Shown here piece by piece: positions 21,845 through 33,359 of a stretch of 64,000 nt of DNA; position 1 is the first letter of the stretch, and each line of letters opens with the position of its first letter. The notes beneath the pieces are model-generated. The model was not told the origin of the DNA. It worked only from the letters and a program-made list of their open reading frames with translations, and did no database searches. The stretch covers positions 42,716,360 through 42,780,359 of the forward strand of contig CM065295.1 in assembly GCA_032871835.1 (NCBI GenBank), written 5' to 3'. The position numbers and the translations under genes were made by a program. The DNA comes from Dipteronia dyeriana. Its lineage: Eukaryota > Streptophyta > Magnoliopsida > Sapindales > Sapindaceae.

Positions 21845-22361
21845 CTAATTAGTTTGAAAAATGGGTGCACATCTGTCTGTGGCCTTTAAGATGAATCTAC
21901 CCAAGGAAGCTAAACATCCTGTTACGCACTGTACTTCTTTGAGTGTCCTCGGTGAAGTCATTTTCTGTAGAGCCTGGATCTTCTCGGGATTAACTTCGAT
22001 TACTCTTTGGTGAACTTGAAAACCCAGGAATCTTTCTGAAGGAACCCTGAATAAACACTTGTTCGGATTTAGCTTCATTTGGTATCTCCTCAAGACATCA
22101 AATGTTTCTCGCATGTCTGAAGTGTGTTTGTCTGCCGTGGTGCTCTTAGTCAGCATGTCATAAATGTATACTTCCATGTTCCTTCCAATTTGCCATGCAA
22201 AGATTCCGTTGACCAGCCTTTGATATGTTGCCCCTGCATTTTTTATCTCGAAGGGCATTACTGTGTAACGGTATAAACCCTGATCAGTTGTGAACACTAT
22301 TTTTTCTTCGTCTGCCTTGTTCATCCGGATTTGGTTATATCCCGAATAGGCGTCCATGAAA
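21845..22361 (-). pseudogene. Reverse transcriptase of element B, C-terminal part, YIYD active site
   Basis: From 22,361 downward: LSFMDAYSGYNQIRMNKADE, FTTDQGLYRYTVMPFEIKN, ATYQRLVNGIFA, then the active-site motif YIYD (22,168-22,157) in place of YIDD, and YQMKLNPNKCLFRVPSERFL. The frame 22,438-21,845 begins in the LTR of E and is therefore a fusion only by position. The N-terminal half of RT lies on the other side of E at 32,142-32,800. Confidence 0.85.
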
Positions 22362-22366
22362 CTGAG

Positions 22367-23255
22367 TGAAACAAATATTATGGTGTGTAATATTAATCTA
22401 GATGGGGGGTGAATAGATTTTAAACAAATTTTATCCAATTTTCGTTAAGAGTGAAGTTGACGAAAATACCTCTATCTAGTTACAAAGATACCACAAGTTA
22501 AATAAATACGGATATAGTAAAAAACATTTGAGATATACGTGGAAACCTTCCAAATGGAAAAAAACCACGGGCTGATGAGTGCGCCACACTAGAACCTCGA
22601 ATCCACTAATGATAAAGGAATTACAACCTAATCCCGGTTTAATCCTCCACCACTACCTAATCCCGGTATAAGTGAACCCAGATCATCATGCTTGTGCTTT
22701 AAGCTACCTACTCCTGGAAGAAACACAAGTCTTACTTCTCAATGAAGAGATAAAGTGTCCTAAGTGAATATATGATGATATTCAATGAACAAACAAGGCT
22801 AGGAAACCCTATATGCTTATCTAGGATAATGAGATGACAATTAATACAATCCTAGATATCAAAAGCTATATGTCAAGTTCAAGAAGCTTAGCTAAACATA
22901 GATCAAACAATCCTATGAAGCTATCACAATATAACACTCAATCATGGCATCACAACAATCTCTAATTTGTATCTAAGAATGTTCTAAGAGCATACAAATA
23001 ATTAAAGAGATGGTTTAGTACAAAACACTTAACTTGTAAGAAGATAGTGAAGAACTTACCGAACAAGATGTGATGAAGCAACCCTATCCATAGATGCACT
23101 CTATATGAACTTAGATGATGTAAGATGAAGATTTAATGCTCATGGGAATGCTTTGGGTGATTAAAAATGAGTTCTTGGAAGTGTTTTTCCTTTGAAATGT
23201 GTTCTAAGGAAGAAATGTGATATTCTGAACTCATATACGACCTTAAGGCATTGAG

Positions 23256-23296
<41 letters not shown>

Positions 23297-23987
23297 ATCC
23301 AAACAAAGTGAGGTCATTTTGGAAAAAACGTTCAAGCTTCCTCTGTGTGCGCTGGTGACGTGCGTTGGTCGAGTAGCGCACCACCAGCGCACAACATATT
23401 TTTAAAACAGGCACTTGACAAGTGGTGCATCCCAGTAGCGCAACACAAGCGCAGATTCTCTGGAATGTTTGCGCTGGTGAGGCTGCGCTAGACGAGTAGC
23501 GCACCACCAGCGCACACCCACATTTTTCAACTACGCATGGGTGCAACAGCGCAGCTCAGTGGCGCATGACTAGCGGCGGTCCACTGTGAATGTTGCGCTG
23601 GTGAGGTGCGCTGGTCGAGGTGCGCACCACCAACGCAAGGCCTATTTTTTCAACACTCAAATGCACAAAAACAATAAGTTCAAGAGTGATGAAATTGCAT
23701 CCTATTTTAATGCCTAGCATTACATACAACTTTCATAGCAAGATGCAAATAGGTCAACAAGAGTCATTTAAACTAAAATGCACACAAGAAAACACTCAAC
23801 ATATAAGATCAAGAGTTATGCATGAATATGTGAGTGTGTGCAACTATCTCTTCAAAGTAAGTAAGCACAAGAATTTTACCTTTGATGCTTCTCCTCTTGA
23901 GGTCTTGAGAGCCTAAGCTACCCTTACATGAACCCCAACAATGTGGTTATTCACGAAATAAGCCAATCAACAAATGAGGACTTTTCA
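22367..23987 (-). repeat. 3' LTR of element E (1,621 bp)
   Basis: It is nearly identical by eye to 30,522-32,136. It has a longer (TA)n run (about 23,255-23,294) than its partner and a cluster of GCGC-containing palindromic repeats at 23,345-23,640. Confidence 0.9.
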
Positions 23988-24001
23988 ATCTCCCCCTTTG
24001 G
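23988..24001 (-). promoter_or_regulatory. Polypurine tract of element E
   Basis: The minus strand reads CCAAAGGGGGAGAT directly before the 3' LTR start TGAAAAG, as expected for the plus-strand primer of copia elements. Confidence 0.75.
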
Positions 24002-25192
24002 CTATTTCGTGACAAAACCACCACTCACATTGATCCTCACAAAACAAAATAGAAAAACACCGGGAAGATATTCTACATTACAAAGAGATAAACATAAAAA
24101 AAACTTCAAGTCTTCAATCTCTTGTGGAACTATCAACCCTACACACATGGCAAGCACAAATGCGCTTTCCAAACCAAGTGTATGTGAGATGATCAAGTGA
24201 ATCTAAAAAAAACACATTTGCATTTAAGAATATGAATATGACAACATACAATGTATGTGAATGCAATGCTCTCCCTCAACGGGTTACTCCCCCTACATGT
24301 AATCTCCCCCTCAAACAAGTACACCCCCCCCCCCCCCTCAAAGCCAACACATGCTATTCCCATTTTTTGTCATGATATAGGCAAAGGAGAAGTCCTCAAC
24401 CGGGTCACTCAAGGCGAAGAAAGAAAAAGAGCATACAAGATTGTTGCATAATTATATAAGCCACATTTAGGCAATCTCAATTGATAGGAGAGACACAAGG
24501 ATATTTATTTGAAGGACAATGTGTGAATCAAAAAGTGTTTTGCATACAAGACATGTTGCATTCAAGTCCAAAAACAATGGTATTTGGCAAAGCAAATGAC
24601 AAAGGTTTCTAATATAATTCAAACCAATTTCACCATCTGTCACGAGAGAAGCAAGGATATAGAGTTCTTATAAATATCAAGTTTTAAAGACACTATATCC
24701 AACTTTAAAAACTAAACATGGCATGAGCAACTTTGCACCCTTTTTTTTTCCCAGGAGGATACCCGTATGATAATAGCCAAGTTCAACTAATAAAGAAATA
24801 GAGACATTGATTAAACATTTTAGTCTCACTAGTATGTTTCACACAATGTGTTGCATTTAACAATTGCAATAAACAAATCAAGCTTTATCAATTTTCAATG
24901 GCATGTCATTTAAGAATCATCATGTCATGGAGATAATTATAGGTCATTCAACATGTACTTCCAATGTATATCTCCTAGTCCAAAATGCATGTTTGAACAT
25001 AAATATGACATGGATTGTAATCAAAACAAAGTTCACACTTATTTAAGAAAATACAATATACTATAAGTGCAACCAAGCTATTCAAGCAATCAATAAAGAG
25101 GTATAAACGTATTTAAGAAAAATTGAATGCAACAAGTATACAATAGCTCTCTTTGCTTGAGTTCCCCATATGGGGTCAAAGACCACAACACA
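24002..25192 (-). other. Non-coding region between RNase H and 3' LTR of element E
   Basis: No convincing frame was found on either strand, although 1.2 kb is long for a copia 3' UTR. It contains a 13-base C run (about 24,325-24,338), several CTCCCCCT boxes and AT-rich sequence. Many SIRE elements have an envelope-like frame here; I see no transmembrane or open frame to support one. Confidence 0.55.
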
Positions 25193-28100
25193 TCACTCCA
25201 TTAAACAAATCCCAATAGATCTACTAAGAGTCTTGAATCTAGTAGCATATAAGAGTTTAGTAAATAGATCCGATAGTTGATCATTGGTACCTACATGCTC
25301 AAGTACAATGCATTTGCACTCAACTAGTTCTCTAATGAAATGATGACGGATGTCAATATGCTTAGTCCTAGAAGGCTGAACCGGATTCTTTGAAATATTA
25401 ATTGCACTCGTGTTATCACAAAAAAGAGTAAGAGTACCTTGATTGAATCCATAGTCGACTAGCATTTGCTTCATCCAAATGAGTTGTGTGCATCCACTCC
25501 CGGCAGCAATGTATTCGGCCTTAGCCGTGGACAAAGAAATCGAATTTTGCTTCTTGTAAAACCAAGAGACAAGGTTGTTCCCAAGGAAAAAGCAACCGCC
25601 CGATGTACTTTTCCTATCATCACAATTTCTTGTCCAATCTGCATCACTAAAGCCTACAAGACTAGCATTAGTGTCAAAAGAGTGCCAAATCCCATAGTTG
25701 GATGTCACATTCACATATCGAATGTTTCTCTTAATAGAAGAGAGATGGGACTCCTTAGGATCCGCTTGGTACCTAGCACACACACCCATACTAAAGGAGA
25801 TATCGGGCCTACTTACGGTCAAATAGAGCAAGCTACCAATCATGCCACGATATAAAGTTTGGTCCACACTTTTACCACTAGCATCATTGCTTAGCTTCAA
25901 AGTGGTACTCATGGGTGTATCACAATGTTTGGCACCTTCAAGGCCAAATTTCTTCACTAGGTTTTTGGCATACTTAGCTTGAGATATGAAAATCCCATCA
26001 TCCATTTGCTTAATTTGTAAACCTAGAAAGTAACTCAACTCACCAACTAGACTCATTTCAAACTCATGAGACATCACATCAATTAATTGTTGGACTTTGG
26101 TATCATTTGTGGAACCAAAGACTACATCATCAACATAGATTTGAGCTATAAAGAGCTCATCTTTGTCTTTCTTTATAAAGAGCTCATCTTTGTCTTTCTT
26201 GATGAATAAAGTCTTGTCAACACTACCCCTAATGTAGCCACTATCTATGAGAAATTGAATGAGACACTCATACCAAGCCCTTGGTGCTTGTTTCAACCCA
26301 TACAAAGCTTTCTTGAGGTGATAGACATGATTAGGGTTGTGAGGATCTACAAACCCTTTGGGTTCCTCAACAAATACTTCCTCTTGCAAGAAACCATTGA
26401 GGAAGGCACTCTTAACATCCATTTGATATAATTTAAACTTGTACAAAGAAGAAATGGATAAAAGAAGCCTAATGGACTCAATCCTAGCAACGGGAGCAAA
26501 TGTCTCCTCAAAGTCAATACCCTCAATTTGAGAGTATCCTTGTGCTACAAGCCTAGCCTTGTTTCTCACAATGTTGCCATCCTCATCGGATTTGTTCCTA
26601 TATACCCACTTGGTGCCTATCACATTGGTGTTCTTGGGCCTAGGAACTAGAGTCCAAACCTCATTCCTTTCAAATTGGTTAAGCTCTTCTTGCATTGCAA
26701 GAACCCAAAATTCATCTTTTAAGGCTTCATCAATTTTCTTGGGTTCTATTTCAGAGGTGTAGCAAGTGTAGCTAATAAGATTAGTCATTTGACGCCTAGT
26801 TCTAACACCCTCACTAACTTCACCAATAATGTCATCTTTGTCATGAAGTTTCCTAACCCATGGAGTAGGTTCTTTTGAGTCCAAGTGAGGAATCCTATCA
26901 CTAAGTTGTGCTATGTCATCATCAAGATTAGCCTTTTCAACATTAGAGATATCAACTACTTTCTCTAAAGGGGAGTCATCAACTAAATCTACCTCCTCCT
27001 CATGGTTATTAGTTTTGAGTCTAGTATCATCAATGACAACATTAGATGATTCCATTACGGTCATAGTCCTTAGATTGAAAACTCTATAGGCTCTACTATT
27101 CAAGGCATAGCCAGTGAAGATACCCTCATCACTCTTAGCATCAAATTTGCCAAGTTGATCACGGTCATTCAAAATGTAGCATTTGCTTCCAAAGGTATGG
27201 AAGTAGCTAACATTTGGCTTTCTACCTTTCCATGACTCATAGAAGGTTTGCCTAATGTGGGGTCTAAGAAAAACTCTATTTCCTATGTAGCATGCCGTAT
27301 TGACGGCTTCGGCCCAAAGATTCCTAGGGACATTATTGCTAAGCAACATCACACGGGTCATTTCTTGAAGAACCCTATTCTTCCTCTCAACAACTCCATT
27401 TTGTTGAGGTGTCCTAGGAGCCGAAAACTAGTGAGAAATGCCTAGACTATTGCAAAAGTTTTCAAAATGGGTATTCTCAAATTCCTTCCCATTGTCACTC
27501 TTAATTATCTTAATGCTTTTAATCTTGGAGTTCATTTCATTTTGAATTTTGGAGCAAAGCATTTTAAACTTGTCAAAAGTTTCAGATTTTTCTCTAAGGA
27601 AATAAGTCCATGTGTACCTAGAGAAGTCATCTACACACACAAAAATGTATCTCTTCCCATCTAAACTCTCGGTTTGCATAGGACCTATAAGATCCATGTG
27701 GAGAAGCTCTAGAGGTTCCTTGGTGATAATATATTTGCCCTTTTTGTGCATACTCTTGGTTTGCTTTCCTCGTTGACAAGGTCCACAAACACCATTAACC
27801 TTTTTCCTAAGTTTGGGAAGGCCTCGCACAACATTGAACTTGTCTAAGATTCTTAAATCCTTAAAGTTTATGTGGCCAAGTCTTTCATGCCACAACTCTA
27901 TTTGTTCATCCTTGGACACGTTGCAAGACACACTTCTAGCCTCAAGACAATAGCAATTGTCACTAGATCTCATACCTTTTAACAAGGTTTGTCCATTAGG
28001 CAATAGGATAGAACAATCATTTTTCCTAAACAAGACGGAGAGTCCATCATCACTAAGATGTGAAATGTTTATCAAATTGGCTTTTAGACCATCAACATAC

Positions 28101-28286
28101 AAAGCATTGGACAAGGAGGGTAATCCGGGAATGAAGATGGTTCCCTTTCCTTTGACTCTCTTTTTGGATCCATCACCAAAGGTGATATTTCCTCCCTCTT
28201 CCATCACAAGAGTCTCAAAGAAACTCTTATATCCAGTCATGTGCCTAGAGCACCCACTATCCAAATACCAAAAATCACAAGAATGA
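25193..28286 (-). pseudogene. Pol polyprotein of element E: protease, integrase, RT, RNase H
   Basis: Domains in order: protease (WYLDSGCSRHMTG near 28,270-28,230), GAG_pre-integrase H-H-C-C (LWHERLGHINF...CGPCQRGK), integrase core (LHMDLIGPM, IKSDNGKEF, then Glu in [11 protein letters not shown]), RT ([34 protein letters not shown] near 26,130), and RNase H ending with [15 protein letters not shown] and DLFTKLL. Two long open stretches, 28,264-27,428 and 27,361-25,193, are in the same frame and are separated by a TAG at 27,428-27,430, just before the catalytic Glu region. A perfect 27-bp tandem duplication in RT (26,147-26,200) repeats FIKKDKDEL. It would otherwise be a full copia pol. Confidence 0.92.
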
Positions 28287-28777
28287 GCTTTCGCAATTTG
28301 TGCAACATGGAAAAAGTGTTCATCCTTTCTAATCTACCTAGGTACAGTATTTTCCTTCCTAGTGGTCAATGGTACATGGGCTCTAAATGTCCTAGGATCA
28401 TGCAAAGGTGTTCCAATTTTCCTAGTGACATGCATCATGGCTCTAGATGTCCTAGGATCATGCATCATAGCTCTAGATTTCCTAGGAACATGCATCATGG
28501 CTCTAGCCTTTTTCTTCTCTATCATGGTTTCAATCCTACACAATTTGATATACCTAAAGCTATTTGGTCTAATGTGACCATCAATACCATAAAAATGACA
28601 TGTAGGTAAAAAGTTAGGAATTATACCATATCCTTAAGGATGCATTGGAGCCTTCACATGTCTTTGTGGTTGTCTTGCTTGTTGTTGAGGAGCTTTCCTT
28701 ATTTGTTGTTGAGGAAGACTTGATTGCTTCCTTGGTTGAGCTTGCATGATAGGTGCCTTTCCTTTATGATCTTTTGG
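28287..28777 (-). pseudogene. Gag-pol linker of element E with 30-bp tandem repeat
   Basis: Minus-strand translation includes MCRIETMIEKKKARAMMHVP followed by repeats of about ten residues (RAMMHDPRTS, RAMMHVTRK). The repeat lies at about 28,370-28,510 with unit starts at 28,399, 28,429, 28,459 and 28,489. It occupies the zinc-finger-like linker between Gag and protease in SIRE relatives; stops (for example at 28,334) break it. Confidence 0.65.
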
Positions 28778-30471
28778 TTAAGGGAAGTTAACTTGAGGAG
28801 CCCTTGTAGGATGAGTTTGAGGTGGGCTTCTTTGTGCCACCTTCACTTGTGCACTATTTAAACACTCTCCTAGATCAAGCTTCTTCCTAGGAGTTTGATG
28901 AGGAGAGGACCCATTAAAGTTCATGCTTCTAACAAAAATGGTCTTGCTTGGAGTGGAGGGCATCTTGTCATCTTCAAACCCAAGCCCCTTCTTGTCACTT
29001 GGCCTCTTTCCAACAACTAACATGTGGTCAAGTTTCTTGGTGCTAGAGTTCATCTTGGCCAACAACTCTCTAGCATCTTCAAGCTCTTTCTTCAACCCTT
29101 CTTCACTTCTCTTAGATCTTTCCAACTCTTCATTTAGTTAGTCAACTTGAGTTGAGAGGTCTAGATTTTCTTCTTATTCTTGTTCTTTAGTCTTGAGCTC
29201 TCAAACTTAGCCATGTAGTCCTTGAGATCCATCCTATCCACAATTCCATTTGTGGATTGTGATGAAGATCCATCATCACTTGAGTAGTCTTCCTCTTGAC
29301 TATCATTCCCTTCTTCACTAGCATATTTTCTCCAAAGAGATGATGTAAATGCTATGAAGTTAGCCATGAATTCTTCATCATCCGAAGACTCATCTCCTTC
29401 ATTAGAGTTATCACTTTCACTCCATGTGGCAGCCATCATTTTTCCCTTCTTCTTGTTCTTGTGATTTACACATTCTGGGGCAAAGTGACCTATTCCACCA
29501 CATTCATAGCATTGGACTCCTTTCTTCTCAGTCTTTTCTTGCCTAGGCTCAAACATTTTGAAGGGAGCCTTTTTCTTCAAGTCTTGACCCTTGGATCCAA
29601 AGCCTTTCTTCTCGGACTTGTAGAATTTCTTGAACTTCCTTATTAGTAAGGCCATCTTTTCATCCGAGTCATCACATTCCTCCTTCTCAACTTTGGAGGC
29701 TTTTAAAGCAATATCTTTTTGCTTCTTTGATGATGTGAGGTTAGGACATTTCCTAGATTCATAAGCTAGAAGCCTCTCAATCACTTCACTAGGCTTCATG
29801 TCATTATACCCACTATTCTCTTCCCAAGCCGTCACCTTAGACTCAAATCTATCGGGTAGAGATCTCATAATCTTCTGCTTGATCTTCCTATCCGAATAAG
29901 GATCACCAAGTTGATGACTTTGGTTCACAATGTCCATCAACCTCACTTCAAAGTCGTTGAAGCACTCATTCTCATCCATCTTGAGCAATTCAAATTGCGT
30001 TTGGAGAACTTGAAGCTTCGATTCCTTAACCACCTCGGTTCCCTCATGTGCAACTTCTAGGATGTCCCATGCTTCCTTAGCTATCCTAGTATTTTGAACC
30101 AACTTGTATTGGTTATCATCCATTGCACAAAGAATGGCATGCATTGCCTTCCTATTCCACTTTGAAGCCTCAAACTCTTGTGCATTCCACTGAGCCTTTG
30201 GTTTGAGCACATCATCTCCTTCATCTGCAGGAGTCATCATGGGTGGAGTGTAGCCATCTTCAACTGCCATCCATGCCCTGTCATGAATTTGGCATATGTA
30301 CGACTCTATCTTGCCTTTCCAAGAGGCATAATTCAACCCGATGAGGAGTGGAGGTCTAGTGATGGAAGCTCCCTCATTGCCACCGTTTCCACTCATTATG
30401 TTTAATGAATGAATGATATGAATGCAAATGTATGAATGATCAATACACACACAAAATGCAACACACACCAA
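28778..30471 (-). pseudogene. Gag polyprotein of element E
   Basis: The main frame starts at 30,471; the second Met at about 30,396 (MSGNGGNEGASITRPP) is the better start because the preceding residues resemble leader. Motifs: LIGLNYASWKGKIESYICQI, the UBN2-type Gag core (AKEAWDILEVAHEGT, LKMDENECFNDFEVRLMDIV, KIMRSLPDRFESKV), a Lys-rich region and the zinc knuckle CYECGGIGHFAPEC near 29,470-29,510. An acidic region follows. Near 29,165 the frame shifts by one; after a TAA near 29,139 it continues as 29,125-28,778 (KKELEDARELLAKMNSS coiled coil, LGFEDDKMPS). Gag forms the virus-like particle and binds RNA. One shift and one stop disable it. Confidence 0.88.
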
Positions 30472-30507
30472 AAAGAGCTAGGATCACCTATGTATGTCCA
30501 GGAACCT

Positions 30508-30519
30508 GCTATGATACCA
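30508..30519 (-). promoter_or_regulatory. Primer-binding site of element E (initiator tRNA-Met)
   Basis: The minus strand shows TGGTATCATAGC two bases after the LTR, differing by one base from TGGTATCAGAGC, the complement of the plant initiator tRNA-Met 3' end used by most copia elements. Confidence 0.85.
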
Positions 30520-30521
30520 AT

Positions 30522-32136
30522 TAAAACAAATATTATGGTGTGATATTAATCTAGAGAGGGGGTGAATAGATTTTAAACAAATTTTACCCAATTTTCGTTA
30601 AGAGTGAAGTTGACAAAAATACCTCTATCTAGTTACAAAGATACCACAAGTTAAATAAATACGGAAATAGTAAAAACACTTGAGACATACGTGGAAACCC
30701 TCCAAATGGGAAAAAACCACGGGCTGATGAGTGTGCCACACTAGAACCTCGAATCCACTAATGATAAAAGAATTACAACCTAATCCCGGTTTAATCCTCC
30801 ACCACTACCTAATCCCGGTATAAGTGAACCCAGATCATCATGCTTGTGCTTTAAGCTACCTACTCCTGGAAGAAACACAAGTCTTACTTCTCAATGAAGA
30901 GATAAAGTGTCCTAAGTGAATATATGATGATATTCAATGAACAAACAAGGCTAGGAAACCCTATATGCTTATCTAGGATAATGAGATGACAATTAATACA
31001 ATCCTAGATATCAAAAGCTATATGTCATGTTCAAGAAGCTTAGCTAAACATAGATCAAACAATCCTATGAAGCTATCACAATATAACACTCAATCATGGC
31101 ATCACAACAATCTCTAATTTGTATCTAAGAATGTTCTAAGAGCATACAAATAATTAAAGAGATGGTTTAGTAGAAAACACTTAACTTGTAAGAAGATAGT
31201 GAAGAACTTACCAAACAAGAAGTGATGAAGCAACCCTATCCATAGATGCACTCTAGATGAACTTAGATGCACTCTAGATGAACTTAGATGATGCAAGATG
31301 AAGATTTAATGCTCATGGGAATGCTTTGAGTGATTAAAAATGAGTTCTTGGAAGTGTTTTTCCTTTGAAATGTTTTCTAAGGAAGAAATGTGATATTCAG
31401 AACTCATATACGACCTTAAGGCATTGAGTTATATATATATAAGATCCAAACAAAGTGAGGTCGTTTTGAAAAAAATATTCCAGCTTCCTCGGTGTGCGCT
31501 GGTGACGTGCACTGGTCGAGTAGCGCACCACCAGCGCACAACCTATTTTTAAACAGGCGCTGGACGAGTTACGCATCCTAGTAGCGTAACACAAGCGCAG
31601 ATTCTCTGGAATTTTTACTCTGGTGAGGCTGCGCTAGACGAGTAGCGCTAGACGAGTAGCGCACACCCACATTTTTCAACTACGCGCAGGTGCAGCAGAG
31701 CAGCTCAGTGGTGCATGAATAGCGGCGGTCCTCTGTGAATGTTGCACTGGTGAGGTGCGCTGGTTGAGTAGCTCACCACCAACGCAAGGCCTATTTTTTC
31801 AACACTGAAATGCACAAAAACAATAAGTTCAAGAGTGATGAAATTGCATCCTATTTTAATGCCTAGCATGACATACAACTTTCATAGCAAGATGCAAATA
31901 GGTCAACAAGAGTCATTTAAACTAAAATGCACACAAGAAAACACTCAACATATAAGATCAAGAGTTATGCATGAATATGTGAGTGTGTGCAACTATCTCT
32001 TCAAAGTAAGTAAGCACAAGAATTTTACATTTGATGATTCTCCTCTTGAGGTCTTGAGAGCCTAAGCTACCCTTACATAAACCCCAACAATGTGGTTATT
32101 CAAGAAATAAGCCAATTAACAAATGAGGATGTTTCA
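30522..32136 (-). repeat. 5' LTR of element E (1,615 bp)
   Basis: It matches 22,367-23,987. Its inner terminus reads TAAAAC where the outer LTR has TGAAAC (G to A). It has a shorter TA run (31,431-31,441) and a unique ~19-bp tandem duplication of ATGCACTCTAGATGAACTT (31,247-31,285). The GCGC repeat cluster is at 31,490-31,795. Confidence 0.9.
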
Positions 32137-32141
32137 CTGAG

Positions 32142-32800
32142 CAACTCATGGCCGGATGTAGCGTCTACCAACTAATCTATCCTCGGAAGTGGGAAACTAT
32201 GTTTCGGGCACGCCTTGTTTAGATCTGTAAAATCAATGCACATCTTCCATTATCCATTCTTTTTTTGGACGAGGACTACATTAGCTACCCATTGAGGGTA
32301 TTTGACCTCTCTGATCGATCCTACAGCGAGTAGCTTCTCTACTTCCTGTTTGATTGCCTGGCTTCTATCGAGATTGAATGATCTTCTCTTTTGTATCACC
32401 GGTTTTACATTCGGGTATACTGTGAGATGGTGGGATATTATTCGGGCATCTATCCCGACCATGTCTTCATGACTCCAGGCGAACACATCCCTGTATTCTT
32501 TGAGTAGATCAATGAGGGTTTGTTTGACTCTTCTTTTCAGGTTGGCCCCGATCTTGATCTTTTTATCTGGTTCATCATCTTTCAAAATGATTTCTTCGAC
32601 CGGTTCAGTTTTGGATTCATTCGGCTCTTCCCTTGGATCAAATTCGAAGGATTGTGGCTCTTTGTTCTGACTCGGTTGTGTTATGGTGCAAACCTGCTCA
32701 TCATTCTTGTCTTTGTATACTGACAGGTTAGCTCTTCGGGTCATCTCTTGGGATCCCTTGACCACTCCGACCCCCTGTTCGGTCAGGAACTTAATCATTA
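32142..32800 (-). pseudogene. Reverse transcriptase of element B, N-terminal part
   Basis: The frame 32,798-32,250 reads LLKEYRDVFAWSHEDMVGID, HHLTVYPNVKPVIQKRRSFN, QEVEKLLAVGSIREVKYPQW and VANVVLVQKKNG, then TAA where related copies have Gln, then CIDFTDLNKACP, FPLPRID and LVDATSGHELLS up to the CTGAG target site. It continues at 22,361 on the other side of E. The acidic connector before RT (PREEPNESKTEPVEE) corresponds to the region before RT in A and C. Confidence 0.88.
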
Positions 32801-33240
32801 AGGCATAGGTGGTTGTTACGGCCTTAGTTTTATTTAGGAATGGTCATCCCAGTAATGCATTATATGGCCAATTGTCCAAATCCACCACCATGAAATCGAG
32901 CAATATAGTTCTTTGGCAAGGTGCCACTCTAATCTTAATTGGTAGCTTTACGGTCCCGAGTGGCCTGACCTCGACTCCCCCAAATCCTCTAAGTGGAGTA
33001 TAGAAGGGCTGTATATCCTTTCGTTCCAACCTGAGTTGATCGTAGATGGCTACATTAAGAATGTCAGTCGAGCTTCCAATGTCTATCAAGATCCTCCTAA
33101 CTTCCCGGTGACCAATCCGGGCATTTATGACCATAGCATCATTTGGCCGAACATCGACGCCATATGAGTCTGCTTCTGTAAATGTTTTTGGGTCCCATCC
33201 TTTTTTTACCCTTTTCGGGTCTGGCTCCACCGAGTTTATG
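32801..33240 (-). pseudogene. Aspartic protease of element B
   Basis: The frame 33,230-32,844 reads EPDPKRVKKGWDPKTF, VRRILIDIGSSTDILNVAIY, LRGFGGVEVRPLGTVKLPIK and [17 protein letters not shown]. The catalytic triplet is DIG in place of DNG/DTG seen in the other copies, which should impair the enzyme. A stop follows at about 32,842. Confidence 0.85.
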
Positions 33241-33359
33241 TCAAAGTTAAGTCTTGCTTCTATTGCTTCTCTGATTTCCTGGGTTCGTTCCCGGTTACTT
33301 CTCCCAATGGATGGTCCTCTAAAGATTGTATGTATTACTTGATTGGCCTCTGAACTGGC

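Larger units (their letters stand above)
22367..32136 (-). mobile_element. Ty1/copia element E, SIRE/Maximus-like, near-complete (9,770 bp)
   Basis: The ends are TGAAAC...GTTTCA, flanked by CTGAG at 22,362-22,366 and 32,137-32,141, within RT codons of element B. Minus-strand order: 5' LTR (32,136-30,522), PBS for initiator tRNA-Met, gag (30,471-28,778), protease, integrase, RT, RNase H (about 28,286-25,193), non-coding 3' part, PPT, 3' LTR (23,987-22,367). Integrase before RT defines Ty1/copia. The Gag start (RPPLLIGLNYASWKGKIESY), long Gag with zinc knuckle and coiled coil, and LTR length fit SIRE/Maximus. Only a few disabling changes were seen (one stop in integrase, one stop and shift in gag). 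Confidence 0.92.

Noticed and set aside
23255..23294. Centromeric or telomeric repeat
   Set aside because: It is a simple (TA)n run inside an LTR; no TTTAGGG arrays or long satellite arrays were seen in the window.
24002..25192. Envelope-like gene expected in some SIRE elements
   Set aside because: The stretch between RNase H and 3' LTR has only short frames and no signal peptide or membrane segments.
25466..25855. Plus-strand 129-aa frame opposite copia RNase H
   Set aside because: Shadow of the highly conserved copia pol on the minus strand.
28287..28777. CRISPR-like array (30-bp period near 28,400-28,510)
   Set aside because: The units are directly adjacent with no spacers, are coding in the copia linker and lie in a plant retrotransposon.
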